64,000 bases of DNA from Rachycentron canadum (Eukaryota > Chordata > Actinopteri > Carangiformes > Rachycentridae). The DNA lies in contig CM076671.1 in assembly GCA_038496675.1 (NCBI GenBank), forward strand, positions 11,902,703 through 11,966,702, read 5' to 3'. Of this stretch, positions 37,301-48,253 are shown piece after piece. Numbering within the stretch: position 1 is the first letter of the stretch; each line of letters opens with the position of its first letter. The translations under genes and the position numbers were made by a program. Under the pieces are notes generated by a model. That model searched no databases and was not told where the DNA came from. It saw only the letters and a list, made by a program, of their open reading frames with translations.

Positions 37301-39288
37301 TAAGCGTATGAGCCAGAATTGACCCCGGCATATGTTGGGCCAGGAGTTTTATTTTACTACCTCAATACTAGTTTTGTTCATAATAAACAAATCTAAAGTT
37401 AAATTACATCCAAATACAGTATATAAAACCTCTGTCAAATGATGAAAACAATTAGATGATGTATTCACAAAAAAATAGAATATCATTGTTGTGTATTGCT
37501 AAGAAATCCAAATTAAACACTGCCTTTTCTTTGTTTTCATCACTTCAAAAGTGCTTCTCGCTTATTCAACAAAGATCATGTCGCTGTCCTTGTTATGAGA
37601 CATCAACGATCTATCCAGTAAAGTAACACCAACAGTCAGCGCTCAAGTTACAAGGCAGCAAACAGAGGGACAGTGACTTCTGAGGATGCAAACACAACAT
37701 GAGAAGACCTGCGGTACAAAACCTTGTCAGGGAAAATTGAAACAGAACGCGATACATTTACCAATTGCAGGCACAGGAATGGCAGGTTGACTAATTATCA
37801 CGCCCCTGCCAGCAGCTATTGCTTGAGGAAAACAGTTTACCATAATAAACTTGGTGAGCACCTGAGAATAACTCCCTCCATCTTTTTTTCTTTGTCAAGA
37901 CGTGTTTGGTGCTTTAGCTATTTTCAGACTTGTGTTTTCTAAATATTGCTTATGTGCTGAATGGCCATATAAGTGCAGAGTCTCATCCTCTCACCAGTGA
38001 TGGAGGAATAGATTTGCCACCATAGAATGAAATTAAGGCCTCTTTTCCCTCTCTTTGCTATTTTCAGATACAGCCCACTGGGAGAGGAACAAGAATGGAA
38101 GTGGGAAATAGGCCTTTCAGCAGGGTTGGGGCTTGAATGGAAACAACTTGGAAGCACAAACACAAAACCCCATTGCTGAAAGTATAAAAGTTTAATTCTA
38201 CAAACTTCAGACCTTTCAGTTCACCATTAAAGTAACAAGAAATCATCAAGGCCTGTGACTGGCAGGGAACTGCACAAAGAATTAGCTGTCCCCTTCCCCA
38301 CAATTCCCATTAATCTCCAGTCAGAGATGGAAGGAAGTGTATGTAGAACTGTGTAGCAAACAAAACTGGTGCAAAATAATCTCACAAGACTGGTCAAAAT
38401 TAGAAATGACCTAGTATATAGTAAAATTTAGTGTCTGATTGATATGGTTTCATTCTTAAATGAAAAGGAAATGTAAAACCATCCTGACAGCTCTTTTAAG
38501 TGGTTAGTTGGATATTCACGACCCCTCTTTTTATCATACAAACCCACGTAGAACTTAGCTTCTCAGTCACAAGGTCTTCTCCCCTAAAAATGTAATGCAA
38601 TGTTCCCAACAAAAATGGTAATGTCACCTAAACCATGCCCCAGGCAATCCTCTTCTCCACCCAACACCACATCTATATATATACTGACACCTATCAATAC
38701 ATCTTTTTTCTATTTTCTGTCCAGCCCAGTGATTTTCTACCCAGAGACGACCTGTTCTAAGGCTGTCTGGCGCAGTGGCAGGTCACATTTGTGTTTATGA
38801 CAGCATTGTGCACTCCAGCACTGAACACTGTGGAAAAGAACAGCAAACAATGAACCACAAGACATGACCTTCAGGGAGAGGGGGGGTGGGTTCTGGACAC
38901 TGTGCTGCTCCCCCGAAACGAATCAAATACAGTCACAAAAAAAGTCTGATTTGGAAGGGGGCAAAGGGGCATCTTTTACATGCTGAGCTACAAAATGGTG
39001 CTTTGTCAGGAGATTGCTGACAAAGACAACTGTGCCCTTCTGGTATGAAAGTGGAAGTGACCAAAACACAGCAGAAAACCTGTGGGATAGTCGGACAACA
39101 AGAGGACGGGCATNGACGGCGTTTGGTTGCTGAGATAGTCTTGTCCGTCGATTTGTACGACTCGTTGTGCGTTCAGTGAGGTCTGACCAGCGTTCAAATG
39201 CGTGTGTTCGATATGACGCCACGTGAAGAACACTGCTCCAGTCTTCCAGATTGTGTGGCACAGGCTCCTCATCTTACATTGGCGAATA

Positions 39289-39440
39289 AACAGCCGAGTG
39301 GATACGCCTCAACATAGAAACCTTAACAGACCGTGGTTTAATTCCTGGTTGCGTGGACTCGTTGCTGCTTTGCTTTTCAAATCCCACCTTTCCTGTTTTG
39401 TCACTGACACATCCAATAGAGACCTCAAATATACAGGGAA
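39289..39440 (+). mobile_element. Possible degenerate tRNA-derived SINE fragment
   Basis: CAGCCGAGTGGATACGCC resembles a tRNA-Ser/Leu-type box A, and about 40 bp later GTGGTTTAATTCC resembles box B. The spacing fits an RNA polymerase III promoter. Strongly diverged. Confidence 0.35.
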
Positions 39441-39498
39441 GAAAAAACAGACAACAAAAAAAAGCAAAAAAATAAAATAAAAATAAATAAATGTTCTC

Positions 39499-39554
39499 AT
39501 ATATATATATATATATATATAGATATATATATATAGATATATATATAGATATAG
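39499..39554. repeat. (TA)n microsatellite with TAGA interruptions
   Basis: Alternating TA with AGATAT interruptions. Confidence 0.95.
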
Positions 39555-40226
39555 CAAAATACACTACATTGTCAAATTTAAATTCCCATTTCAATAATTA
39601 AACAATTTCTGTTTGAGGAATAATGCATAAAAGCATAATCATCAAAAATTATCATCTCAGTTTAACAACATATATTCAACCTGCTGAATGACAAGTGATT
39701 ACAACAAATTGGATTAACTCCAGCTCAATAAAAAAAACACAGGCAAAACAGTTCATCGATACTGATGGATTCTTAGTTATTCAATTAGGATCATTGTCAG
39801 AGTTTAAAACAGTTAGAAAAATAAACTAGCACGCGGAGGATAAAATGGGAGAAGATCAGAATATTTCAAGCATGATATAACAGTCCTATGTTGTCTTAGC
39901 TGCGCTGCAAGATCTGTGTCAACCAGGCACTGATGGATCAATAAAGAAATCAGATGCAAATTGTATTGTATAACACCTCATCAAACAGCAACATATACAT
40001 CCATAAATTTTGTCAGTGGGTTAATGGTCATGTTACCATTCAGCAGAGAAGAAAAAAGCCTGAGTCCTTGTCAGTATTCACAGGTTTTAAGGGGTGATAG
40101 AGAAACAGAGAATGTCTTTAAAAACAGACAAAAAGAGAGGATAATCAATAAAATATCAATCAATAGGCAGGCAGGAGGGCCGGGGTAGGAAGATTGGATG
40201 GCTCTCGCCGTCACAGATAATCGAAG

Positions 40227-40530
40227 ATGCTAAGACAAGGGTCCCCACCCCCATCATGCAACATCTTTCTCTCTGTGGTTGTCACCTCCTCCCTGTTTAT
40301 CTCAATACCCCTCTTCCTCCTCCTCGCCTTCCTCTTTCTCCCTCCGTGTCCTTCTCAGGCTCCCCCTTCTGTCCCTTTTCCCTCTATTTTTTCCCCACTA
40401 TTTCACCCCTTCTCCATTTCCCTCGCTCTGCCTCTCCTTCTCACTCCCACCACCCCCCTCCACCTCCTTTCTCTTGCTCCAGAGCTCCCTTCCACCCCCT
40501 CCTCCTCCTCCTCCTCCTCTCTCCCGTATC
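40227..40530. repeat. Long polypyrimidine-rich stretch (plus strand)
   Basis: About 300 bp of mostly C and T with CTCCTCCTC runs. Apparent proline/serine-rich open frames here are a by-product of the composition. Confidence 0.8.
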
Positions 40531-41706
40531 TACTGCAGCAGAAAAGCCAGCACAGACACCAGCATGTGCACGTTTGTACATGTGTGTGCCACTACGGTAG
40601 ATGACAAGCGAGCCTCACACGATCATGAGCGAAAGAGGTAAATTTTTTAAAAAAAGAAGAAGATCCAGCATGCATGTCGAACGCTGTGATCAAAACATTG
40701 ATTGCTGATGCATTACATCACAGCCATGGAAACAAAATCCCCTTAAATCATTAGAGTAACGTCTCTCCTCCTGTCTCCCTTTATTTCCTCTCGTCTCCCT
40801 CTGTCTCCCTCTCATATGTCTCATTGTATTTCCACATCAGCTCTCATTTTCTTTCTGTCCTAGCCTCTCTTCATCTCTCTGTCTTTTCTCTTCACATATC
40901 ATTTGCATCTCTCTGGACCAAAAGACCAAAAGGTTTTGCCATGTTGGACAGGATACTTTTAGAAAGAGCAATGGTGGAAAAAAAAATGTGATCTGGGTCA
41001 CATCACCGTTTGACGTATAGCGCTGGTATATTAGACCAACAGAGAGAAATGGAGCTGCTTTCACCCACAAATAGAGCCAGTGTTGTGCAGTCCCTGAAAT
41101 GAATCCCACCTACTACCTGCTCTGTACTCCAGGCGTCACAATGTGGCGTTACAAACACCACTATGTGCAACCATTACACACAACAAATGTTTCATATCAT
41201 GTATGAGATCTTGAGATCCAGTGTAACCAGTATATGTGGTGTTAAACTGTACATTACATAACGTGCAGATTTCCAGCAGCTACACAGCAGGTACAGTAGC
41301 TTGCATCCAAGATATGGCAGTACTGCAAATGCTGCCCCCTTTTGCTCTAAGATAATACAGAATTCAGCAACCAAATCCACTTGTGTTTACACACATATGT
41401 GAAGCACCTTTTTGCCTTGTGATTGTCATAGTGCACCATTTGAAAATCCAGGCAATGAAGCGCTCTCCCTCCCATGCAACATTTGGACATTCTGCAAAAA
41501 GAACTACTTCACAACGTGCTGTGTTGTTGAGCAGGGGCAGCAATGGGGTGGGATAGTGAGAAATCAATCCAATTGGGATGAGAGTGACAGTTCGTGAAGC
41601 ACTTCCTGCCTGATCCCAGGTCCAGAGAGACAGATCAGGTGGCCTAAACCAGACTATCTGTCCGTCACAGCCAGACACTTTCCTTTTCCTTTGGAGGGAA
41701 GTGAAT

Positions 41707-41710
<4 letters not shown>

Positions 41711-41766
<56 letters not shown>
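41711..41766. repeat. (GT)n microsatellite
   Basis: 28 GT units. Confidence 0.97.
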
Positions 41767-41772
<6 letters not shown>

Positions 41773-43090
41773 TTGGGAAGACAGGGAAAGAGTCTGTGTG
41801 TGCAGCTATTGTCTTCATCTGTGACAGTAAATACAGTATATATTGCTGAGCATGCAGTGATTTCTGATTTCTTTTCACAGGCATTCAGCTATTTTCAGTG
41901 TGATGGCATGAACTGGCCACTGCAGGTGTCTGCTGACTGTCTGGTTTTGCATGTGCACCTACAGTATGCATGCATTCACAGTATCTCTGGGCACTCACAC
42001 ACAGTCACAGTCACAGCAGAGAATTATTATTATTAACAAAAAGCACAGACAGGTGCAAGATGATCAAACTATATCAATGAATATAAAAAACAACACAAAT
42101 CAAAGCAGTCATGATCAAGCAGCTGGATTTGTCTGTAACTGGAGGGTCTGAGAATAAAGACGCACATGCCCACACTGTTTTCATGTGCCAGGGATCAAAA
42201 ACACAGTCAGGGGTACTTGTTACTCTTACACCTGTATGATCAAATGTCATCAAACATTTGCTTGTAAGAGGTAAATCATTAACTATTTACATGAAAACAA
42301 TAGAGGATATTCCATCATAGGAGCAAGTTACGCGTAACAGCAATAAAGCCCGTGCGTAAAAGACACGTACCGTTCAACTGGGACAAGGGGGGCTGGCAAA
42401 AAACAACCCAGCAGAGTGAAGCACTACCAAGGGCAAAGAAGGGAAAAGACATGCGTTTCAAATACGACGATTAGGCGTCGTGTGAGCATCCTCAATGCGG
42501 TGCTACAATAAATAAGACTAACGTGAAATACAGCGCTTTGATGTGCATCATAAACGGACAAATATGATCTAATGAAGGCGTTTGGATGCAAGAGGCGCAG
42601 CGGATGCTGCGTTTGGAGGCAGAGATATGTATTAAACCTGCTCAAGTGGCTGAATACGGCGATAGGAATTATGACAGCAATAAAAACGGCATTCAGTGTG
42701 AATCCAGCTCGACTTAAACATGTAATACATCAAGCCAAAGACATGGAGGTGAACAACCGTGGCTGCTACATCAACTAGTACCTGCCATACCATTTTCCAT
42801 TTTTCTTATGCTATCAGCATTAATTATTCACTATCAGAAAGTCTATATCCTGCCATTTAATACAAGCTGCACTGACAGGGATCACACACATACCAACAGT
42901 GAGTGTCCTGCAGGTGATTGTGAAGGACTGGTTTCTCTGCAGTTCCATTATTAAGAGGACATTTAAAAAACAAAGTTTTTAAAACTTATCATGACTCAAG
43001 CAGTGGTCTGACACATAATGAGGTGGAATATGCAACAGTACAGAAACAACTTGGTGCCTCCAGGAGAGACATGAGAGACAGGTAACTCAC

Positions 43091-43711
43091 CCGGGCATAT
43101 TTGGAGGAATACGGGTCTTCAAACAGTGCCCATATTTTGGGCTGCCAGGTTTTCCACCAGCCCGCTTTCCTTGCGTCCTCCTGCATGCACAGTCTTTTCA
43201 AGTCCCCATCCGCGCCGCCCAGCGCTGGGTCGTCGTCCGGCGCGTCCGGTTCTGGAGTCTCAAAGCTGTCCAGCGCCTCCTCCGCATCCCGGTGCTGCCG
43301 GTAATTCATCCAGCAACACGCCTCCACGTCCGTCTCATCGATGCCCCAGAAGGCCAGCTCCTCTTCGAACAGGGGGCCGCACACATCGTTGGGACAGTGC
43401 AACTTCCCGGTGCGGTAATAGTTGAGGATGAAGGAAAACACTGACGGGTGGCGGTCGAAGAAGAACTCGTCTAATTTGGGGTCGTAGTCGAAGTTGCTGA
43501 ACGCGTCCGGTTCGGTGAGCCACGACAAGCGGGTACCGGGCAGCGTTTTTAGGGTGCTCCGGTAGGTCTCATGCCGCACCCCCCCGCAGTTTATCACGAT
43601 TTTCTCGCTTTCCGACGGACAAGTCATGTCTGCGCTGTAACATGCTTTGTTGGACGACTTGTTCCCACCCTTGCGCCCTTTGAAAGAGGATACACACACC
43701 GAACTGAGCAT
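43091..43711 (-). CDS. kcnc4: Kv3.4-type voltage-gated K+ channel, first coding exon only
   Basis: Encodes 207 residues of a Shaw-type potassium channel of fast-spiking neurons and muscle. The N-terminus MLSSVCVSSFKGRKGG is the inactivation 'ball' found in KCNC4 (Kv3.4), which blocks the open pore; Cys6, Ser8 and Ser9 are present. The T1 tetramerisation domain follows (about residues 38-155) with RHETYRSTLKTLPGTRLSWL, EFFFDRHPSVFSFILNYYRT and a complete HX5CX20CC zinc site (HCPNDVC ... ACC). The exon ends at R207 with a GTGAGT donor at 43090, the position where Kv3 genes normally have an intron before S1. The start at 43711 is chosen because the ball motif begins there, although its context is weak (T at -3). 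INCGG replaces the usual INVGG. The S1-S6 exons are not found in the window. Confidence 0.9.
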
Positions 43712-43778
43712 AGAGGACCGGGGGGGAGGGAGAGGATGAGAGAGACCGAAGGGAGGAGGAGGGAGGAGTCTGAGGAGT
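43712..43778 (-). other. kcnc4 5' UTR part and predicted upstream splice acceptor
   Basis: Upstream of the start codon the minus strand reads TGCTAAAATTTC, a long pyrimidine tract and CCCCGCAG ending at 43779. This is a strong branch point plus 3' splice site. It predicts that the coding exon begins at 43778 with 67 nt of 5' UTR and that a non-coding first exon lies further upstream. Prediction only. Confidence 0.5.
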
Positions 43779-44582
43779 CTGCGGGGAGAGAAAAAGGGCA
43801 GAAATTTTAGCAGAAGGGGGAAATAGATGTGGATTATCAACATTGCAATACAAATTAAGAATCACACGCTCACAGCAGCTGTATGTGCAATTATTCACTT
43901 GATAACCAGGTGATGGAATCGGTGCAAGATGACCTTGTGCAGGTGCAATGACTGAGGGGGGTGTTGAGGGTGCTGGGATGAAAATGAGGGGAGGCTAAGT
44001 TTTTAACTCAGCATCCTGGATCAACAACAACAACAACAAAACAACAACATGCCTTCAACTTGTTAGTGTAGCATATGAAAATCAGGTGGCTTTCGGCACA
44101 TTCATGAGTCAGCATCCTCATGAGCTGATTGTTAACACCTTAGTAATGAGGAGAGTCAAGATACTGTCATGTGACCGGGGTCCCAGCACCATCACCATCC
44201 CTCCTTCATTCCCTCTGCTGAACTATTCTTCCAGCCTGTCACAACCTTCACTTGTTCAGCCGACAGTCTCTACATTGATCTGGTTGATGCTCAAGTCAGT
44301 GTTCATTCAAATCCTCTCCCTAATTAGGCCACTGTGAGACTCCAGCAGACAGACACACCATCACACACATACACCATCACACACGCACACCATCACACAC
44401 AAACACACACTTCCCACCTGCTACAACCCTGCTTTTTTCCTTGCCTGGGCACTCAAGAGTGTGTGAGGAAGTGATTGGGAGGTGCAGAAAGATGGAAGAA
44501 AGAGAGAAAAAACTGGGATCCATCCTCCTGCTTCTTTTACCCTTTCTCCATAATGCCTGTCTGACATGAGGTGGCCCAGCAC

Positions 44583-44613
<31 letters not shown>

Positions 44614-47600
44614 ATGAGCATGCATGTGTGTGATGTGTGTTAATTGCCTCCCGAGAGTGCAGTGTCCATACTAATGTTAGATCTCCTCAATCAGCCTGTG
44701 TGCGTGCTACACACACTGCTGCAGCCCCCTCCGACCGCACTCAGATTCATGCACAGTTATGTCAATGCGCTTTCTGCCACTTCTCCCATGCAATGGTGTA
44801 TGTGTGTAAAGACATGTGAAAACAAAAATGTGGAGGAGGGGGAGGTAGAGGGTGAGAGAGAAGGAGGTTGGGGGGGACCATAAATCAGATTTTTAACGGA
44901 GGGATCGAAAACGACAGAACAATCAGGAAAACAAGGCAGGCTCAGACAAAGACCTGAGGATAGGGATGAAAAGAGAGAGACAGGAAGATGTGGAGGGGGG
45001 TGAAGAGAGACAGAAAGTGAATGCAGCACACTTATAGTGAACAGCTAGTGTAATACTGTCTCTTCCCCAGTAATGGAAGAAGGGGGTTGAGGGGATGGGT
45101 GTGTGTGTGTGTTGTGGGGGGGGGGGGTCATCGAAAAAGGAGAGTGCACTATAAAAGTGAATGAATTCTGCTGCAGTAAAAAGCCAGTTATTTGCTCTCT
45201 CTCTCCTTCTCTCTCTCCCAGCGAGGTCAGATCATTCACCCGCGAGCTGCGTCGACATCCATGGGGGGGCATGCTTCAGAAAAGACACGCGTTCACAGCA
45301 AGAAAAAAAAAAGAAAGAGAAAAAAGAAAGTATATACATCGTATGTATGTTGTTAACCTTTTTCTCTATTTAAAGAAATGCACCACTGCCCCCCCCCCCA
45401 CTCCTGTGAGCTCCCTCTGGCCCTCCCCCTCTCCCTCCCTCTACTCGCTCTCTCCCTCACTTTCTCTTCCTCGCTCACTCTCATATTCCGCATAAAGGAA
45501 TCACATTTCATTGAAGGAGCAGAATCAAGGCTTCACTTCTCCTTCCTCCTTCCTCACAACACGGTCTTATTCCGATCCAGTGCCCCCCCCCCCTCTCTCT
45601 CTCTCGCTACCTCTCTCATTTTTTCTCTCCATTTCTGCCTCTTCTGTCCCCCCTTTTTCTCTGCTCCCTGCATTCCTCTTTAATGCACTATTTTCTTTCA
45701 TTTCTCCAGACTTTTTCTTCACTCATCCTCTTGTCCCATTCTTTCCCACCATCCCAAAGTAAGATTCCTTCACTTTGGCTCAACTCTCTCTTCATCTCTC
45801 CTCCACAGACTTTTTCTTTCTGTCATGTAGGACACTGCAGATGTTCTTTCCTACATGTTTGTAGTGTTTACTCTGTGATTTTGCTCATTTCACTGCACTT
45901 TTTTTGGTTGATGGGAAAGTTTGCTGTCTCTCTTCAGGTCTTATATTGACATTAAGTTTCTTTTTTCAGATTTTATTTTGACTTTTTTTTTACATGAAAA
46001 TGATCTCTTTTTTTCCATTTTGAGGATTCTGGAAAAAGACTTTACAACACTCAGGTAAGCTTCACTAAGATAGAGGCTATTGCATGGGTAAACAACTAAA
46101 GCACAAATATTTTATACTGTGCACAGTTTGACCAAAAACTTTAATAGATGTATCTTATGTGCACAGATCATAAAAATCAAGTGAGCTGTGTTAACAGCTT
46201 TAAATTTCTACTTTTTCCACAAATCTTTGCAGTGTTTGCTGCAGGAGCATCATCTCCTCTTGTTTGACAAGAAAAATCCTTCACTCATGAGTTTGAGAGT
46301 TGCACTGCATCATTATGCCAAAGTAGTTTAGTTTGTATCTTTGTAACTGAGAACACTTAGTAAGACAAGCATTTAATGAGAAACTAATAAGCTGCAAAAA
46401 ACATCTGCAACAAACAGTCTGTTTGGAAGAGAGGTCAGACAGGGAGAGTGTAAAATGATCTTTCTCCAGAGTCAGCTTTGTCCTGTGGGGCTGTCCAGCA
46501 GGGACCGCTTGTGTTGTGAGGTGGCTTACATTTCAGCACCATAGACAGCGGCACACTCACTCTCTCTGGGACGAACTCCCTCTAACAGGATCCTGAACTT
46601 TTTAGAAGCAGCTCTTTGAATCTCACTATGAAACTTTTATCCCTTAGATGACTGTTTTTTGTTTTGTTTTTTGCTTTACTTTGAAAGTCTGTACCCTGAC
46701 TTGCACTTCATAGGCAGTTGTAGCTTCTTGGTAAACTGCTGAATATTTTATACACAGACAGCCACAAATCTGTAACTGTGGTTAAATGGCTTTTTGTTCC
46801 CCAGGAGTCATGCGTGGTGAGTTTATTGATTTTATACATTTGCTTGAGTATTCCTTCGTGTAATTTGGAGGTTAATTGGGACAAGGTGTAGCTGGGTACA
46901 TCCCGTCTTTCCTTAGAACTAATTACATCATTAGATTAAAAATTTTGAAGTTAGATTTAAAGTTGTCAACAAGGCCAGATGACTGATGGTAATGAGCTCA
47001 GGGCATGTGAGTTGAGTGCATTCCAGCTACATCTGAACGCACACAGTTTTCAGGTTAATACAGGGAAGGTAAGCACAGCTCCTTAAGAGTCAGCCTCAGC
47101 ATTTTGATCGTTGCCAGCAGTGCAATTGCTTGGAAAAAATAACATTGGGGGCATTGGGTGTAAAATGAAGGAATGAAGTAAATCCAGTGCAGATGAAAAA
47201 AGCACAGAGTTGAGAAGAGAGGCAGAAGAAGAGTATGCATGAGGAAGAAGCTAAAAAAACTGAGCTGAGAAGCACGAGGAGGAGGGGGAGCAGAGAAGTG
47301 GTACAATCCCCCACCACTGCCACCTCTCTTTCTCACTCCTGCAGCATTTCCTGGCTTGGCCACCATGTCCTGCACCACCCTGCTACCACTGCCTCACCAC
47401 TGTACACACACACACACACAAACACACAAATGTAAGAGAGAGAGGGAGGGATGCAAGGAGACACATACACACACACCCGAGTTGAACAAACAGGCTAAGA
47501 GAAAGGAGAAATGTTAGAAAAAGGAGATCACTGGTGCAGTGGACTGATAGATAGAGAGAATGGGGCTGTGAGAGAGAAAGAGCACGGCTCATGCACGAAA

Positions 47601-48206
47601 GCTGCACTGACGCTAATATATATTAGCAGAAACACTGCAGCAAGAGGGGGAGGGAGCACGGGATTATGGGATGCATTGACTGTGAGGTACCAGCAGCAGT
47701 AACTGGGGGGGGTTAGAGAGAGAAAGAGAGAGGGAGAGACAGAGAAGGCAAGGGAGGAATTTGGAGGAGTGCTGACTTTGCGGAACAGACCCAGCAGTTG
47801 GCAGAAAAAGCAAAACCCTTTACCAATCACAGAGGGCGAGAGATAGGGCGAGTAAGATGAGATGGAGAAGAAGAGGAGTGTTGGGAAGGGAAGGACAGAA
47901 ACAGATTGAAAGAGTGTGTGTGAGAGGGTAGAGAAGATGGTGGGTAAAATGAAAGAGGGGAGAAAAAAAGTGGGGGAGGAGGAGGAGAAAGACAGAAAAG
48001 ACCTTGCAGTGGCTCAGGAGGGGTGGGTGGAGATGATGGGGGGAGGTTAGATATGGTCTGCAATACTAATAAGAGGGAAATAGTGAAGTGATTAAAAGAG
48101 GGGAGGAGTGGAAGGAAAACAAGAGTAGGGATGTAAAACAGATATGAATGGTAAATGTACCACTGGGGAAAATGAGGGCATTTTGCAAGTGTGTAACGTA
48201 TATTTT

Positions 48207-48253
<47 letters not shown>

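Larger units (their letters stand above)
34338..43090. other. Non-coding sequence downstream of kcnc4 exon (presumed intron)
   Basis: If the contig order is right this is intron sequence following the kcnc4 T1 exon. I see no second Kv3 exon (no S1-S6 or GYGD frame) on the minus strand. Contents: a possible SINE fragment at about 39289-39440, (TA)n at 39499-39554, a pyrimidine-rich block at about 40227-40530, (GT)n at 41711-41766, and one ambiguous base at 39114. Confidence 0.6.

Noticed and set aside
40227..40641. Three overlapping Pro/Ser/Leu-rich frames of 114-125 codons
   Set aside because: All three frames of one polypyrimidine stretch are open because of composition; no domain or splice pattern.
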